From Carnobacterium sp. CP1 (GTDB lineage Bacteria > Bacillota > Bacilli > Lactobacillales > Carnobacteriaceae), in the NCBI RefSeq assembly GCF_001483965.1, contig NZ_CP010796.1, positions 1,426,001 to 1,490,000 of the forward strand: DNA of 64,000 nt, read 5' to 3'. Made by a program: the position numbers and the translations under genes. Each line of letters opens with the position of its first letter. The first letter of the stretch is position 1. Under the pieces are notes generated by a model. The model saw only the letters and a program-made list of their open reading frames with translations, made no database searches and had not been told where the DNA came from. Shown piece after piece: positions 16,113 through 25,379 of the stretch.

Positions 16113-16490
16113 TTAAAATCCATACTCCGCGTCTTTCTGTTGTTGAATAGCCGCATAAGCATCAACCAGCATGATCGTGTCTTCTACTAAACGCTCAATA
16201 CGAAAGAGTATACCTGGATTGATGTTTTCTTTTCTGTAAAAAACTTTTTCTTTTATAAAACATAAGTTGATACGATGTGAGCTTTCATATAGCTTAGAAA
16301 CTGACCGGCAACAGATCAAAAATGTTTTTTAACGTTGCTGGAATGGAAGCTTGGAAGGTCGAGGTACCGATAATAATAGCGTCTGCTGCCATAATCGTTT
16401 CCGCTATATATTTCGCATCTCCATCATATTCCCAATAGTTCCGGCCATCACTAAATACCATTTCATATTCGGCTAAATCCAATAACTATC
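16113..16490 (-). pseudogene. NADPH-dependent FMN reductase remnant
   Basis: Two fragments in different frames belong to one flavin-reductase family protein. The upstream one (to about 16299) encodes DLAEYEMVFSDGRNYWEYDG and ADAIIIGTSTFQASIPATLK, the FMN-binding strand and the loop after it. The downstream one (16113-16319) encodes the end, IERLVEDTIMLVDAYAAIQQ. About 60 internal residues and the N-terminal strand-loop are missing, so the gene is truncated, deleted internally and frameshifted. Confidence 0.75.
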
Positions 16491-16523
16491 ATTCAGTAAA
16501 GCGGACCCAATGTCAAAGACATT

Positions 16524-16594
16524 AAAAAAAAGAGACCTTATGCAACACCCAATAAAAATTGCTTCCTGTAAAAAAGGAATAGGTCTATTTTTTT
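16524..16594. terminator. probable terminator downstream of the CAP-domain gene
   Basis: AGACCT (16533-16538) pairs with AGGTCT (16581-16586), with further A/T pairing outside and runs of A and T on both sides. The loop is long (about 40 nt). Confidence 0.45.
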
Positions 16595-16668
16595 AACTAC
16601 TTGTTCTGATTTTTTTAGTACCCTCTTGTAAATCGTTAACGTTCAACTATCTTTTTACTAATCAAGGA

Positions 16669-17343
16669 TTACCTTGGTGTGCCAAAAAGCTGAGCAGCAT
16701 AGAGTGTTTCTCCATCATAGTAAACCCCAATGCCGATTTCTTCAAAATTTTCACGCACCATATTTTCATAATGTCCGGGACTATTTTTCCAACCACCAAA
16801 CATTAATTCAGCCATACCCTCCTCGTCTAAATAATACGTGGCCATACCAATATTCTCGCCTACTAACTGATAAACATATTCATATTCTGGTTCTTCAAAT
16901 ATAGTCGCCATTTCCCTTCCATCTGGACGCGTATGGGCAAATGACTCTTTCGTTTCTTTGGCTCTTTGGCGACTCGCTTTTTTCAATTGTTCATTTGGTT
17001 TTAATGCATTTAAATTCTTTTCCTGGCGCAAATCATTTAAGAGCTCAAGTATATGATCTTCTATTGCCACATAATCAATAGTAGATGTTTCATCTTCTTC
17101 ATCAATAGTTGCTGGAACTGAGGAACTTGATTCTGCTGCTTTGTTGTTAGGCACTTGGGGCATTGATGATTCTGATTCATCAGGAAGCAAAATCTTCCAA
17201 TCTTGAGGGACAGGAATCTTTTCAGTTATAAAAGAAAGGGCATCGCCGATCTTTGTTCCATCTAAAACATTCGTGCTTCCCAGCCAAAAACCAATCACAA
17301 TGGCTAAAGCAAGCATAACTACAGTGGATAAAAAACGTTTCAT
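16669..17343 (-). CDS. membrane-anchored CAP/SCP-domain protein (YkwD-like)
   Basis: The 224-residue protein has an N-terminal hydrophobic anchor or uncleaved signal (about residues 5-25), a Ser/Glu-rich spacer (about 55-90) and a C-terminal CAP domain (about 95-224). Domain hallmarks are ILELLNDLRQEKNLNALKPN, FAHTRPDG, GENIGMA and NSPGHYENM. Bacterial CAP proteins are exported and of uncertain function, probably acting at the cell surface. It stands alone between a pseudogene and a PhnB-like gene. Confidence 0.85.
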   Translation of the reverse strand: MKRFLSTVVMLALAIVIGFWLGSTNVLDGTKIGDALSFITEKIPVPQDWKILLPDESESSMPQVPNNKAAESSSSVPATIDEEDETSTIDYVAIEDHILELLNDLRQEKNLNALKPNEQLKKASRQRAKETKESFAHTRPDGREMATIFEEPEYEYVYQLVGENIGMATYYLDEEGMAELMFGGWKNSPGHYENMVRENFEEIGIGVYYDGETLYAAQLFGTPR

Positions 17344-17408
17344 TTAACCGGTCCCTTCATTTTGACCTTTTTACAGCTGTTTGAAAAACAAGGAGTGATC
17401 AAGCATTA

Positions 17409-17873
17409 TCATAAGCTTTTTGTAATTCTGTTATCTCTAGTTTTTTTCATTTTGAACATAGCAGTTGAAACAGCATCCCGTTTGACCGGATCAGCATCTG
17501 TTAAAAGTTTTCTTAATACAGTAGGAACAACTTGCCAAGAAATACCGTATTTATCGGTTAGCCAACCGCATTCTCCCGGCTCGCCTTCTAATACTAAAGT
17601 ATCCCAGATGGTATCAACTTCTAATTGGGTCTCACAGTTAATATACAGTGACATTGCTGGGGTAAATGTGAAATAAGGACCTCCATTAATGGCGATGAAC
17701 TCTTGTCCTGCTAACTGAAATTCAATTGCCATGACACTTCCTTCATTTCCTTCGCCGGGAGCGTTTAGATGCTCGGTCGTTAAAATTTTTGAATCTGCAA
17801 AAATACTGGTGTACAAATCAACGGCTTCTTGTGCTTCATTATCAAACCACAAATGAGTGATGATCTTTTGCAT
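17409..17873 (-). CDS. PhnB-like VOC superfamily protein
   Basis: The 154-residue protein has the two beta-alpha-beta-beta-beta modules of the PhnB/3-demethylubiquinone methyltransferase-like branch of the VOC superfamily. Visible hallmarks are HLWFDNEAQEAVDLYTSIF at the start, FQLAGQEFIAINGGPYFTFT, and GECGWLTDKYGISWQVVP. The activity is not known for most members. It is a single gene. Confidence 0.8.
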   Translation of the reverse strand: MQKIITHLWFDNEAQEAVDLYTSIFADSKILTTEHLNAPGEGNEGSVMAIEFQLAGQEFIAINGGPYFTFTPAMSLYINCETQLEVDTIWDTLVLEGEPGECGWLTDKYGISWQVVPTVLRKLLTDADPVKRDAVSTAMFKMKKTRDNRITKSL

Positions 17874-18084
17874 GTTGTTTCCTCTTTCCTTTTAGTTGAA
17901 CAGGCTATTAGCACTGGGCAAATGCGGCTTTTAATAAAGCAAACGTTAATGAGTAAGTGTCAAAATAAAGCGATTGCCTTTGTTCATTTAAGCATACTTG
18001 GATGAGCTAGAGTGTCAATTAAAAAGTTTTATTTCAACTAATATCTTCTAAAAAGTCCATTCTTTTCTTTCATTTAACAAATAC

Positions 18085-18495
18085 AAGTATGACAGCCTTT
18101 ATCTTACGTTTGCTTTCTTAGAAAACTTAGGAATGAACTATTTTAACATCATTATCTGGGCCTTCATTACCGATGTTATCGATTACCAAGAAGTCCAAAC
18201 CGGAGAACGTGAAGACGGTACGGTTTATGCTGTATACTCTTTCTCTCGTAAAATTGAGCAAGCATTAGCTGGTGGTTTAGGTGGATTTGCCTTAACGGCT
18301 ATTGGATATGCTTCTACGGCTACAGTCCAAAATACGGCTGTTCTAGGTAAGCTTTACTCTGTTGCGAGTATCGTACCAGCTATTGGGAGCATATCACTGC
18401 TTGTTGCTGCTTGTTTGTTCTTTATTTATCCATTAGACAAAAACACTGTTAACGCTAACGTGGCTACTCTATCAGCACGTCGCAATCAACAATAA
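18085..18495 (+). pseudogene. 3-prime remnant of a GPH-family sugar:cation symporter
   Basis: From the ATG at 18133 there are 120 residues matching the C-terminal quarter of glycoside-pentoside-hexuronide symporters (WAFITDVIDYQEVQTG, REDGTVYAVYSFSRKIEQAL, then two hydrophobic helices). Intact members have about 450 residues and 12 helices. Homologous coding seems to extend in frame a little upstream (to about 18085), then stops. No ribosome site precedes the ATG. Confidence 0.75.
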
Positions 18496-18520
18496 AGGTA
18501 TTAACCTTATCATTTTAAAT

Positions 18521-18561
18521 ACAAAGCAAGAGAGTTGATCGAACTCTCTTGCTTTGTTTTA
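18521..18561. terminator. terminator after the symporter remnant
   Basis: A perfect 16-bp stem (ACAAAGCAAGAGAGTT and its complement) with a 5-nt loop, followed by TTTT. Confidence 0.85.
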
Positions 18562-18566
18562 TGGGC

Positions 18567-18601
18567 AAAAAAAGGTGCTGATCCTATCGTTCGTCAGCAC
18601 C
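18567..18601 (-). terminator. terminator of the sugar ABC operon
   Basis: On the minus strand GGTGCTGA pairs with TCAGCACC and is followed by seven T. Confidence 0.85.
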
Positions 18602-18624
18602 TTCTTTACTATTGTATTAACGTA

Positions 18625-19440
18625 TCAAGCCTTTATAGAACCGGTCATACCTGCGACAAAACTCTTTTGCATCGCAACAAATAAAATCAGAGTTGGAATG
18701 GTAGCTATCACAATAGCTACCATTTGAACACCGTAATTGGCGACATAAGAAGCGGAAGAAAGTCCAGAGATCAACAATGTCATTGTATATTTGTCTTCCG
18801 TCTGCAAGATGATCAACGGCAAAAGATAACTGTTCCATGAATTCATAAAAGAATAGATCGTTGCCGCGGCATACGTTGATTTCATCATGGGGAACACGAG
18901 TCTGAAAAAGATACCATAGCTGCCTGCACCTTCGATCCGTCCTGAATCAATGATTTCATTTGGAAAGGATTTAAAGCTTTGCCGAAAGAAAAAAATCAAG
19001 AAAAGATTGGATACAGACGGCAAAATAAGGGCTAAATGTTGATTGACTAGATGAAAACCAGCCATCATTTTAAACAATGGGATCACGAGTGCAGCAAAAG
19101 GAATCATCATAAACAGCAAAAAAATCGAATAAATTATTTCGCTTTTACGCGTTTTAAATTTTTCAAAACCAAATGCTGCCAATGACGTTACCAACAAGCT
19201 TAAAACTACCGTGATGAGCGTAACTTTAATCGAATTCCACATGATCAACGGTATATTGTAACCCTCAAACAAACTTTTGAGATTAACTAAAAATTGATTT
19301 CCCAAAGTGATTTTACCTTCAGCAATTTGATTGGAGGTATTGGTCGCGCCTGCCACCATCCAATAGAAAGGGAAAATCGAAATAATCGAACAGATGATCA
19401 GGAACAAGTATTTTAAAGGGGTCAGTATTTTTGATTTCAT
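18625..19440 (-). CDS. carbohydrate ABC transporter permease, MalG type
   Basis: The 271-residue permease has six predicted helices and the EAA-type cytoplasmic loop (about residues 185-205, IIDSGRIEGAGSYGIFFRLV). It is the second permease of a CUT1 importer whose partner and binding protein are encoded just upstream in the same direction (32 bp and about 1 kb away). The operon ends 25 bp later at a terminator, so no ATPase is included; a shared MsmK/UgpC-type ATPase encoded elsewhere is likely. Confidence 0.92.
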   Translation of the reverse strand: MKSKILTPLKYLFLIICSIISIFPFYWMVAGATNTSNQIAEGKITLGNQFLVNLKSLFEGYNIPLIMWNSIKVTLITVVLSLLVTSLAAFGFEKFKTRKSEIIYSIFLLFMMIPFAALVIPLFKMMAGFHLVNQHLALILPSVSNLFLIFFFRQSFKSFPNEIIDSGRIEGAGSYGIFFRLVFPMMKSTYAAATIYSFMNSWNSYLLPLIILQTEDKYTMTLLISGLSSASYVANYGVQMVAIVIATIPTLILFVAMQKSFVAGMTGSIKA

Positions 19441-19472
19441 AACGTTCTCCTTTCCTCTTAGACTGAAAACGG

Positions 19473-20345
19473 CTATTCCTTATTAGTGACTGCTAATTGA
19501 ATGACCGATAGAATAGCGATGATCACTACCAGCGCCCAAGATAGCGTTGCTGAGTAACCAAAATTGGATGTGTAGACAAACGAATGATTATAAATCAGCT
19601 GAGCAGCTGTCAGTGTTTCATTGGAAGGCCCGCCGCCAGTCAAGTTGACTACTTCATCAAACAACTGAATGGTTCCAATCGTCGAGGTAATAGTAGTAAA
19701 AACAATGACCGGTTTAAGTTGCAGAATAATAACAAAGAAGAATTTTTGAAAGGCATTAGCACCGTCAATTGAAGCAGCCTCTAACGTTTCTGTTGAAATA
19801 TTTTGCAATCCAGCTAGGTAAAAAATCATATTATAGCCAGTCCAACGCCAACACAATGCCATGATCACCGTTACTTTCGCCCAAAAAGGACTGTTGAGCC
19901 AATTGATTGGATCTTGAATCAACCCGATCGTCAGTAACATCTTGTTCACGATCCCACTGACTTGGAACATCATTTTGAATAATACTGCATAAGAAACCAA
20001 TGACGTCACACATGGCAGAAAAAGAGCCAACATGAAAAAGTTTTTCCCTTTCAATTTTGGTGAATTTAAAATAAAAGCTAACAGCAATCCTAACACCAAC
20101 ATAATAGGCACCTGAAAAATTAAGTACGTAAAATTGTTCATCAAGGCTTTAACAAAAACTTTATCGTGAAACATGCGGATATAGTTATCAAATCCAGTAA
20201 AAACTGATTGGATTCCTTGCATATTATGAAAGGAGATATAAATGGAATAAAAAATTGGATACAATAAGAAAACACTTCCGAAAATCACCGCAAACACAAT
20301 AAATTTCCAAACTTCCCGCTGTCCTGAGGATTTTTTAGGTTTCAT
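19473..20345 (-). CDS. carbohydrate ABC transporter permease, MalF/LacF type
   Basis: The 290-residue permease has six predicted helices, with the first near residues 12-32, and an EAA loop ETLEAASIDGANAFQKFF (about 190-207). It pairs with the MalG-type permease 32 bp downstream to form the CUT1 channel. The sugar is not evident, since no glycosidase or kinase gene is attached to the operon. Confidence 0.92.
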   Translation of the reverse strand: MKPKKSSGQREVWKFIVFAVIFGSVFLLYPIFYSIYISFHNMQGIQSVFTGFDNYIRMFHDKVFVKALMNNFTYLIFQVPIMLVLGLLLAFILNSPKLKGKNFFMLALFLPCVTSLVSYAVLFKMMFQVSGIVNKMLLTIGLIQDPINWLNSPFWAKVTVIMALCWRWTGYNMIFYLAGLQNISTETLEAASIDGANAFQKFFFVIILQLKPVIVFTTITSTIGTIQLFDEVVNLTGGGPSNETLTAAQLIYNHSFVYTSNFGYSATLSWALVVIIAILSVIQLAVTNKE

Positions 20346-20446
20346 AGCCGTTCTCCTTTCTCTTAGTTTGAAAACTGTCTTAATTAATAAAAAAACAAGC
20401 AGCAGACTTTTAAGCTAAAGAACAGCCGCTGCTCGTTCAACTAAAT

Positions 20447-21760
20447 TTATTCTCCAACTTGCATATTGTAATACTCTTCCGCTTGTTCAAGCATTTCATC
20501 TAATGTCAGTTTGTCATCGAAATAATCCTGTAAAACAGATCTTAAAGCATCTACTGCTACGTTTGTATTTACACCGTAATCGACTCCTGGAATTTCAGCT
20601 GACCATTCAGAAAAGTCTTTGTAAATCTGCGCATCATTAAAATACGGGTCTTTGTATTGGTAGGCTTCCCCTGTTTGAGAAGGAATGTAAGTTCCGACTG
20701 CTCCTTTATCCACAAGGATTTCTTGGTAAAACTCATCATTGCCAGCAAATTCCGTTTTAAGGAAATCAATAGCGAGGTCTTTATTAGGCGAATCTTCTAG
20801 AACTGCCCAGCTAGAGCCTCCCAAATTTGAAAAATGAGTAGCGTTTTCTACTGTTTCCAGTTTCGGTATATTCGTATATGCCCATTTGCCCGCTTGGTCT
20901 TCTGCTGATTTAATGGTTGCCGAATACCAGACGGCTGAATTAACCGCTGCCACTTCTCCGCTGGTAACCGCTCCAATACCCTCTGCTGCAAAGTAATCGA
21001 CTGGTTTTGCCAATTGGTTTTTTTCTATGTCTTTAAGAATGACGGCCATCTCTCTAATAACAGGATTATCTTTGAAAAATACTTTTCCCTGATCGTCAAA
21101 ATACCAAAGTCCAGCAGATTGCATGGCCATTTGCATATAATGTGTCCCTCTGTTAGGAATGAAAGCCACGAACCATTTGCCGGTTTTTTCTTTTACATCT
21201 TTGCCGATTTGAACGAATTCTGACCAAGTCAAATCTTGCATATCTTCAGGCGAGTAGCCGGCTTCTTCCAAATAATCGGTCCTATAGTACAGTCCAGCTG
21301 AGCCAGAATCGAATGGAATGGCATAAACACCGTCATTATGCGTTACGGCATCGACCTTATACTGAGCAAACTCTTCGAAAGCGATATCATTTGATAATTC
21401 AGCAAATTTATCTTCATAGTTAATAAAAAAGCTTTGTGTATCATAATCTTCTATTAATACGATATCTGGTAACCCTTCCGATACACCCGATGTAAATCCA
21501 GAAACCATTTTTTGCTTGGTATCCTCATTAGACATCTCCACCACATTTACTTTAAAATCTTCATGTCCGTCCTTTTTGTAATACTCTCCGGCCATTTCCA
21601 TAATCGGGATATTGAAATTTTTATCCCACGCCCAAACGGTCAACGTTGAATCGTCTGAGCCTGCTGACTGCTTTGCCTCATTCCCGCCAGAATCAGAACA
21701 TGCTGCAAGCAAAGATAAACTTAATGCACTGTAAAGTAAAACTGCCCACTTTTTCTTCAT
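20447..21760 (-). CDS. sugar-binding lipoprotein of an ABC importer (family 1)
   Basis: The start at MKKKWAVLLYS has GGAGG 8 nt upstream, giving 437 residues. A lipoprotein signal ends at LLAAC (lipidated Cys about residue 21). The mature part is a family 1 solute-binding protein, with the typical IPFDSGSAGLYYRTDYLEEAGY segment. It heads a three-gene operon with two permeases. cre-like palindromes upstream suggest carbon catabolite control. Similarity to LacE-type proteins hints at an oligosaccharide, but the ligand is unknown. Confidence 0.92.
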   Translation of the reverse strand: MKKKWAVLLYSALSLSLLAACSDSGGNEAKQSAGSDDSTLTVWAWDKNFNIPIMEMAGEYYKKDGHEDFKVNVVEMSNEDTKQKMVSGFTSGVSEGLPDIVLIEDYDTQSFFINYEDKFAELSNDIAFEEFAQYKVDAVTHNDGVYAIPFDSGSAGLYYRTDYLEEAGYSPEDMQDLTWSEFVQIGKDVKEKTGKWFVAFIPNRGTHYMQMAMQSAGLWYFDDQGKVFFKDNPVIREMAVILKDIEKNQLAKPVDYFAAEGIGAVTSGEVAAVNSAVWYSATIKSAEDQAGKWAYTNIPKLETVENATHFSNLGGSSWAVLEDSPNKDLAIDFLKTEFAGNDEFYQEILVDKGAVGTYIPSQTGEAYQYKDPYFNDAQIYKDFSEWSAEIPGVDYGVNTNVAVDALRSVLQDYFDDKLTLDEMLEQAEEYYNMQVGE

Positions 21761-21851
21761 ATCCTTAACCTCCAAAGTAATTTTTTAGAACACCTTTATT
21801 TTTTGCACTTGTATTTTCTTCATAATAACACGTTTCGGCCTCCTAACATAA

Positions 21852-21866
21852 ATGAAACGCTTTCAT
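21852..21866 (-). promoter_or_regulatory. cre-like site upstream of the sugar-binding protein gene
   Basis: ATGAAACGCTTTCAT is a near-palindrome close to the catabolite-responsive element, but one base shorter than the usual 14-mer core (TGAAA-CGC-TTTCA). It lies about 90 bp before the start. Confidence 0.45.
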
Positions 21867-21915
21867 TCTTGACCAAACTTTTACTTCCCAAAATACCTCT
21901 GCTGTTAAAAACAAC

Positions 21916-21929
21916 AGAAACCGTTTTCT
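21916..21929. promoter_or_regulatory. second cre-like site
   Basis: AGAAACCGTTTTCT matches the cre core TGAAANCGNTTTCA at 12 of 14 positions, missing only the ends. Overlapping it, CCGTTTTC (21921-21928) and GAAAACGG (21936-21943) form an inverted repeat between the divergent sugar operon and the flavin-oxidase-like gene. Confidence 0.4.
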
Positions 21930-21986
21930 TTGATTGAAAACGGAGCATATGCGATAATTGCGGTAATGAAGAATGGAGGTATTCTA

Positions 21987-22406
21987 ATGGCAGATGCACG
22001 GGAAAAAGCACTAAAAATTATTAGCAAAAATAATATTGGTACGATGTCCACCATTTCTGACAACAAACCCGTTTCTCGTTACATGACTTTTTTTAACGAA
22101 GGTTTTGTTCTTTATACCCTTACAGACAAACGCACAGAAAAAGTTGAAGATTTAAAGAAAAATCCTAACACATTTGTTTTGCTAGGCTATGACACTGGTT
22201 TACTGCACAACCAATATGTAGAGATTGAAGGAAAAACGTCTCTTACAGACGACCAATCGTTAATCGAGCACCTTTGGAGTCCGTATATGAACCTTATCTT
22301 TGATGGAAAAGATGATCCCAATATTCTCATTTTACAAATCCAACCAGAAACTGTTTCTCTTAAAGGAACAAAAGATGCAGAAGTTATTTCTATCGATTTA
22401 AGTTAA
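21987..22406 (+). CDS. pyridoxamine 5-phosphate oxidase-like flavin protein
   Basis: The start at MADAREKALKI has GGAGG 7 nt upstream and gives 139 residues, fitting the small PNPOx-like split-barrel family. The region TMSTISDNKPVSRYMTFFNE and LYTLTDKRTEKVEDLKKNP are typical of the FMN/F420-binding fold. Related proteins in Firmicutes are annotated as general stress protein 26-like. The substrate is unknown. Confidence 0.82.
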   Translation: MADAREKALKIISKNNIGTMSTISDNKPVSRYMTFFNEGFVLYTLTDKRTEKVEDLKKNPNTFVLLGYDTGLLHNQYVEIEGKTSLTDDQSLIEHLWSPYMNLIFDGKDDPNILILQIQPETVSLKGTKDAEVISIDLS

Positions 22407-22413
22407 TTCCATT

Positions 22414-22453
22414 AAAAAGGGGACTGAGAATTTAATTCTCAGTCCCCTTTTTA
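22414..22453. terminator. bidirectional terminator between the flavin protein gene and pepF
   Basis: An almost perfect stem of 18-19 bp (AAAAAGGGGACTGAGAATT and its complement) has T runs at both ends. Confidence 0.9.
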
Positions 22454-22490
22454 ATACTATTTTTATCCTGTAAAAACTTATTCAGAGCAT

Positions 22491-24302
22491 TTATTCTTCG
22501 ATCTCTCCACTTAACTCAATGATCTTGTTGACCGATTCATCTAAATAATGAATGGTATCATTCAAAGGTTTATCGGTCGTAATATCTACGCCAGCCTTTT
22601 TGGCTGCTTCAGCTGGTTTGTATTGGTCGCCCATTGCTAAAAACTCCAGCCATTCTGCAACAGCAGGCTGTCCTTCTGCTTTTATACGCAAGAATGCTTG
22701 TGTAGCAATCGTTAATCCAGCAGAATACGTGTAAGAATACAGTCCCATATAATAATGGATTTGGCGCATCCAAGTCAATTCAGCACCAGGATTGATTTCT
22801 ACTGCATCTCCCCAGAATTGCTCTAAAACAGCTCGTTTGAGCTCGCTTAATTTCGCTGCATCAAAACCTTTGCCGGCATCGATCAATTTATAAACTTCAC
22901 GTTGATAAGCAGCTTCCAATAAATGCGTAATAAAATTATGGAAATAAGTGTTTGTAAGCATATTGGTTAATGCAAAGCGCTCCATCCGCGGATGATCGCT
23001 TTTACGTGCTAAAGAATCTGTCAGCAGCAATTCATTAAAGGTTGAAGGAGCTTCAATTAAATAAAGAGATGGGTTCTCACCTAAAATAGAATTGTTTTCT
23101 GCAGCTAATAAGCCTTGTCCAGCATGTCCGATTTCATGGATAAACGTATAAACATCTGACAACTGGTTAGACCAAGACATCAAGATATACGGGTGTTTGC
23201 CATAAGGACTTGTACAAAATCCGCCCGTCGACTTCCCTTTGTTTTGCACAAAATCAACCCAACGTTCTGGATAAGCTTGCATTACTTTAGCGACATAATC
23301 TTGCCCTAACGTACTTAACGCATCCTCAACGATTTCTTTAGATTGTTCGACCGTTACTTCAACAGCATACTCGGGATCTAAATCGATTTTTAAATCTGCG
23401 TAAGTCATTTTATCCAGTCCACTGACTTCCTTAACATGAGTAATGTATTTTTGCATCACGGGTGCCAAGTCTTCCATGATCGTATCGATTTGCCGGTTGT
23501 ATAAGTCTTGATCTACTTCTTGGTCATACAGCAAGTAATCAAAGACTGAATCAAACCCACGCATCGTAGCCATCGTTTTTTCTTTTTGGACTTGTGTATA
23601 ATAAGCCTCTGCTACTACATTTTGGTAGTGGCTAAGCGTTTCTGAAAACTTGTCAAACGCAGCACGGCGAATAGCTGTGTCTGAATGGTACATATAATAA
23701 TCTTCATATAATACAAAGCTCAGCGGGTACTCTTTTCCCGCTACTGTAAACGTTCCGAAATCCATATCCGCTAAACGAGCTTGCTCATATATGGCTCCTG
23801 CTGCATCTAATGTAGGTTCCAATTGTGCCAAAGCTTTTTCCACAGCCGGGTCTAATTGGATTTGTTTGTTTTCTTTCGTATGGCGAATATATGAGGCGAA
23901 TTGCGGTACTTCTTGTGCAACTTGATCCAATACGCTTGCTTCGCTGCTCACCAGTTCCGAATCAAAAAAAGACAACTGAGCACTGATTTCTGCCATCAAA
24001 TTGTTCATTTGACGAGAAAGTTCAGTATTAGCGGGATCGGTAATATCCGCTGATTCCGGCAGAAAAGCATAATGATGCGTCCAGGTCATCGTCTGCATAA
24101 TGGTTTCATAGTCTTTCAAAGCCGCTATGATAGTTGCTGCATTTCCTAACTTGCCTTCATAATTTTTGCAGAACTGTTCAACGTTTCTTTTCATTTCGGC
24201 TACAGCCGCATCAAAATCTTCTCGAGTTTCGTATAAGGCTGTGAGGTCCCATGTTAATTCTTCTGGGACATCTGCCCGATTTTTTAATTCTTCTTGTGCC
24301 AT
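22491..24302 (-). CDS. pepF: oligoendopeptidase F
   Basis: The 603-residue M3 metallopeptidase cleaves peptides of roughly 7-17 residues in the cytoplasm. The zinc motif HEIGH lies near residue 388 (FIHEIGHAGQGLL), with the third ligand Glu expected about 25 residues later (IEAPSTFNELLL). The N-terminal helical domain and full family length are present. It is transcribed alone from an extended -10 promoter at 24363-24371. Confidence 0.96.
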   Translation of the reverse strand: MAQEELKNRADVPEELTWDLTALYETREDFDAAVAEMKRNVEQFCKNYEGKLGNAATIIAALKDYETIMQTMTWTHHYAFLPESADITDPANTELSRQMNNLMAEISAQLSFFDSELVSSEASVLDQVAQEVPQFASYIRHTKENKQIQLDPAVEKALAQLEPTLDAAGAIYEQARLADMDFGTFTVAGKEYPLSFVLYEDYYMYHSDTAIRRAAFDKFSETLSHYQNVVAEAYYTQVQKEKTMATMRGFDSVFDYLLYDQEVDQDLYNRQIDTIMEDLAPVMQKYITHVKEVSGLDKMTYADLKIDLDPEYAVEVTVEQSKEIVEDALSTLGQDYVAKVMQAYPERWVDFVQNKGKSTGGFCTSPYGKHPYILMSWSNQLSDVYTFIHEIGHAGQGLLAAENNSILGENPSLYLIEAPSTFNELLLTDSLARKSDHPRMERFALTNMLTNTYFHNFITHLLEAAYQREVYKLIDAGKGFDAAKLSELKRAVLEQFWGDAVEINPGAELTWMRQIHYYMGLYSYTYSAGLTIATQAFLRIKAEGQPAVAEWLEFLAMGDQYKPAEAAKKAGVDITTDKPLNDTIHYLDESVNKIIELSGEIEE

Positions 24303-24362
24303 GCTTATCCGCTCCTTTTTAGTTATTCTTGATTTTAACCTAATTTTAATCCTGTATAAACT

Positions 24363-24371
24363 AGTATAGCA
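24363..24371 (-). promoter_or_regulatory. extended -10 promoter of pepF
   Basis: Minus-strand TGCTATACT lies about 60 bp before the pepF start. Confidence 0.5.
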
Positions 24372-24533
24372 CTTAATGTGAAAACCTAAAGAATTAATTT
24401 GTACACAACAGGATTTTCGATTTCTAAGCGTTCTTTCCCCTCTTGGTACCTTAAACAGAATAATTCCTCCAGTTCTTGATTTCTAGTATACTGAATTTGG
24501 ACAACATATTAACGACAAAAGGAGCATGGTAAA

Positions 24534-25274
24534 ATGAGCAAATTAAAAGACAAAGTCGCAATTGTTACTGGAGCCACTTCTGGTATAGGGGAATCAACAG
24601 CAAAATTGTATGCTGCTGAAGGTGCAAAAGTCGTTGTCGTCGGCAGAAATGAAGAACGTGGAGCAGAAGCAGTTGCTGCCATCAAAGAGGCTGGCGGAGA
24701 AGCGATGTTTATTTCAGCCGATATGACAAAACATACAGAAGTTGAAGAATGTGTCGCTAAAACGCTGGAAAAATACGGAACGATCGATATTCTTTTTAAT
24801 AGTGCCGGAATCCATGATGCTTATGACAATGCGTTAGAAACCGATGAAGAGTCGTGGGATAAACTGATGGCTATTAATGTAAAAGGTCCTTTCCTGCTTT
24901 CTAAAGCTGCTCTGCCAACGATGTTGGATAAAGGCAAAGGAACCATTATCAATGTCGGCTCGCAATCTAGTTTTGTCGCAGGCGCGGGCGGTGCAGCTTA
25001 TGTGACTTCAAAACACGCCATTGTCGGTTTTACAAAGCAATTAACGTATGATTTTGGCAGAAAAGGCATTAAAGCTAATTTAATTGCTCCCGGCTTTATT
25101 GATACTGAAATGACTGAAGGCATTGATGACCCTAGACTAAAAGACATTCCTGCTGAACGTGCTGGTAAACCAGAGGAAGTCGCAGCATTGGCTTTGTTTT
25201 TAGCTTCCGATGAATCCGATTATATACAAGGCGCAGAAATAAAAATTGACGGCGGTTGGACTGTCGGCCGATGA
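24534..25274 (+). CDS. SDR family oxidoreductase
   Basis: The 246-residue classical short-chain dehydrogenase has the cofactor motif TGATSGIG (residues 13-20), NSAG near 88, and catalytic Ser (SQSSF), Tyr and Lys (AYVTSKHA) around 140-160. Arg in VVGRNEERG after the second strand suggests NADP preference. AAAGGAG precedes the ATG. It is related to glucose/3-oxoacyl reductase-like enzymes, but the substrate is not predictable. Confidence 0.9.
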   Translation: MSKLKDKVAIVTGATSGIGESTAKLYAAEGAKVVVVGRNEERGAEAVAAIKEAGGEAMFISADMTKHTEVEECVAKTLEKYGTIDILFNSAGIHDAYDNALETDEESWDKLMAINVKGPFLLSKAALPTMLDKGKGTIINVGSQSSFVAGAGGAAYVTSKHAIVGFTKQLTYDFGRKGIKANLIAPGFIDTEMTEGIDDPRLKDIPAERAGKPEEVAALALFLASDESDYIQGAEIKIDGGWTVGR

Positions 25275-25282
25275 ACTATAAC

Positions 25283-25379
25283 GGCTCTTTGTCAAATCGT
25301 GTTAGCGTCTCTGAGGGTTGGGATTTCAAGGTTGTAGAATCCAATCATTTCACTTACCAACACCAAAAATGATAGAACC
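25283..25379 (-). mobile_element. ISL3-like non-autonomous element (MITE), copy B
   Basis: This 97-bp element runs from GGCTCTTTGTCAAATCGTGT to the complement of GGTTCTATCATTTTTGGTGT, the same ends as copy A at 5484-5688 in reverse orientation and with a deleted middle. The flanks ACTATAAC (25275-25282) and ACTGTAAA (25380-25387) agree at 6 of 8 positions, a possible decayed target duplication. It lies just after the SDR gene stop. Confidence 0.6.
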
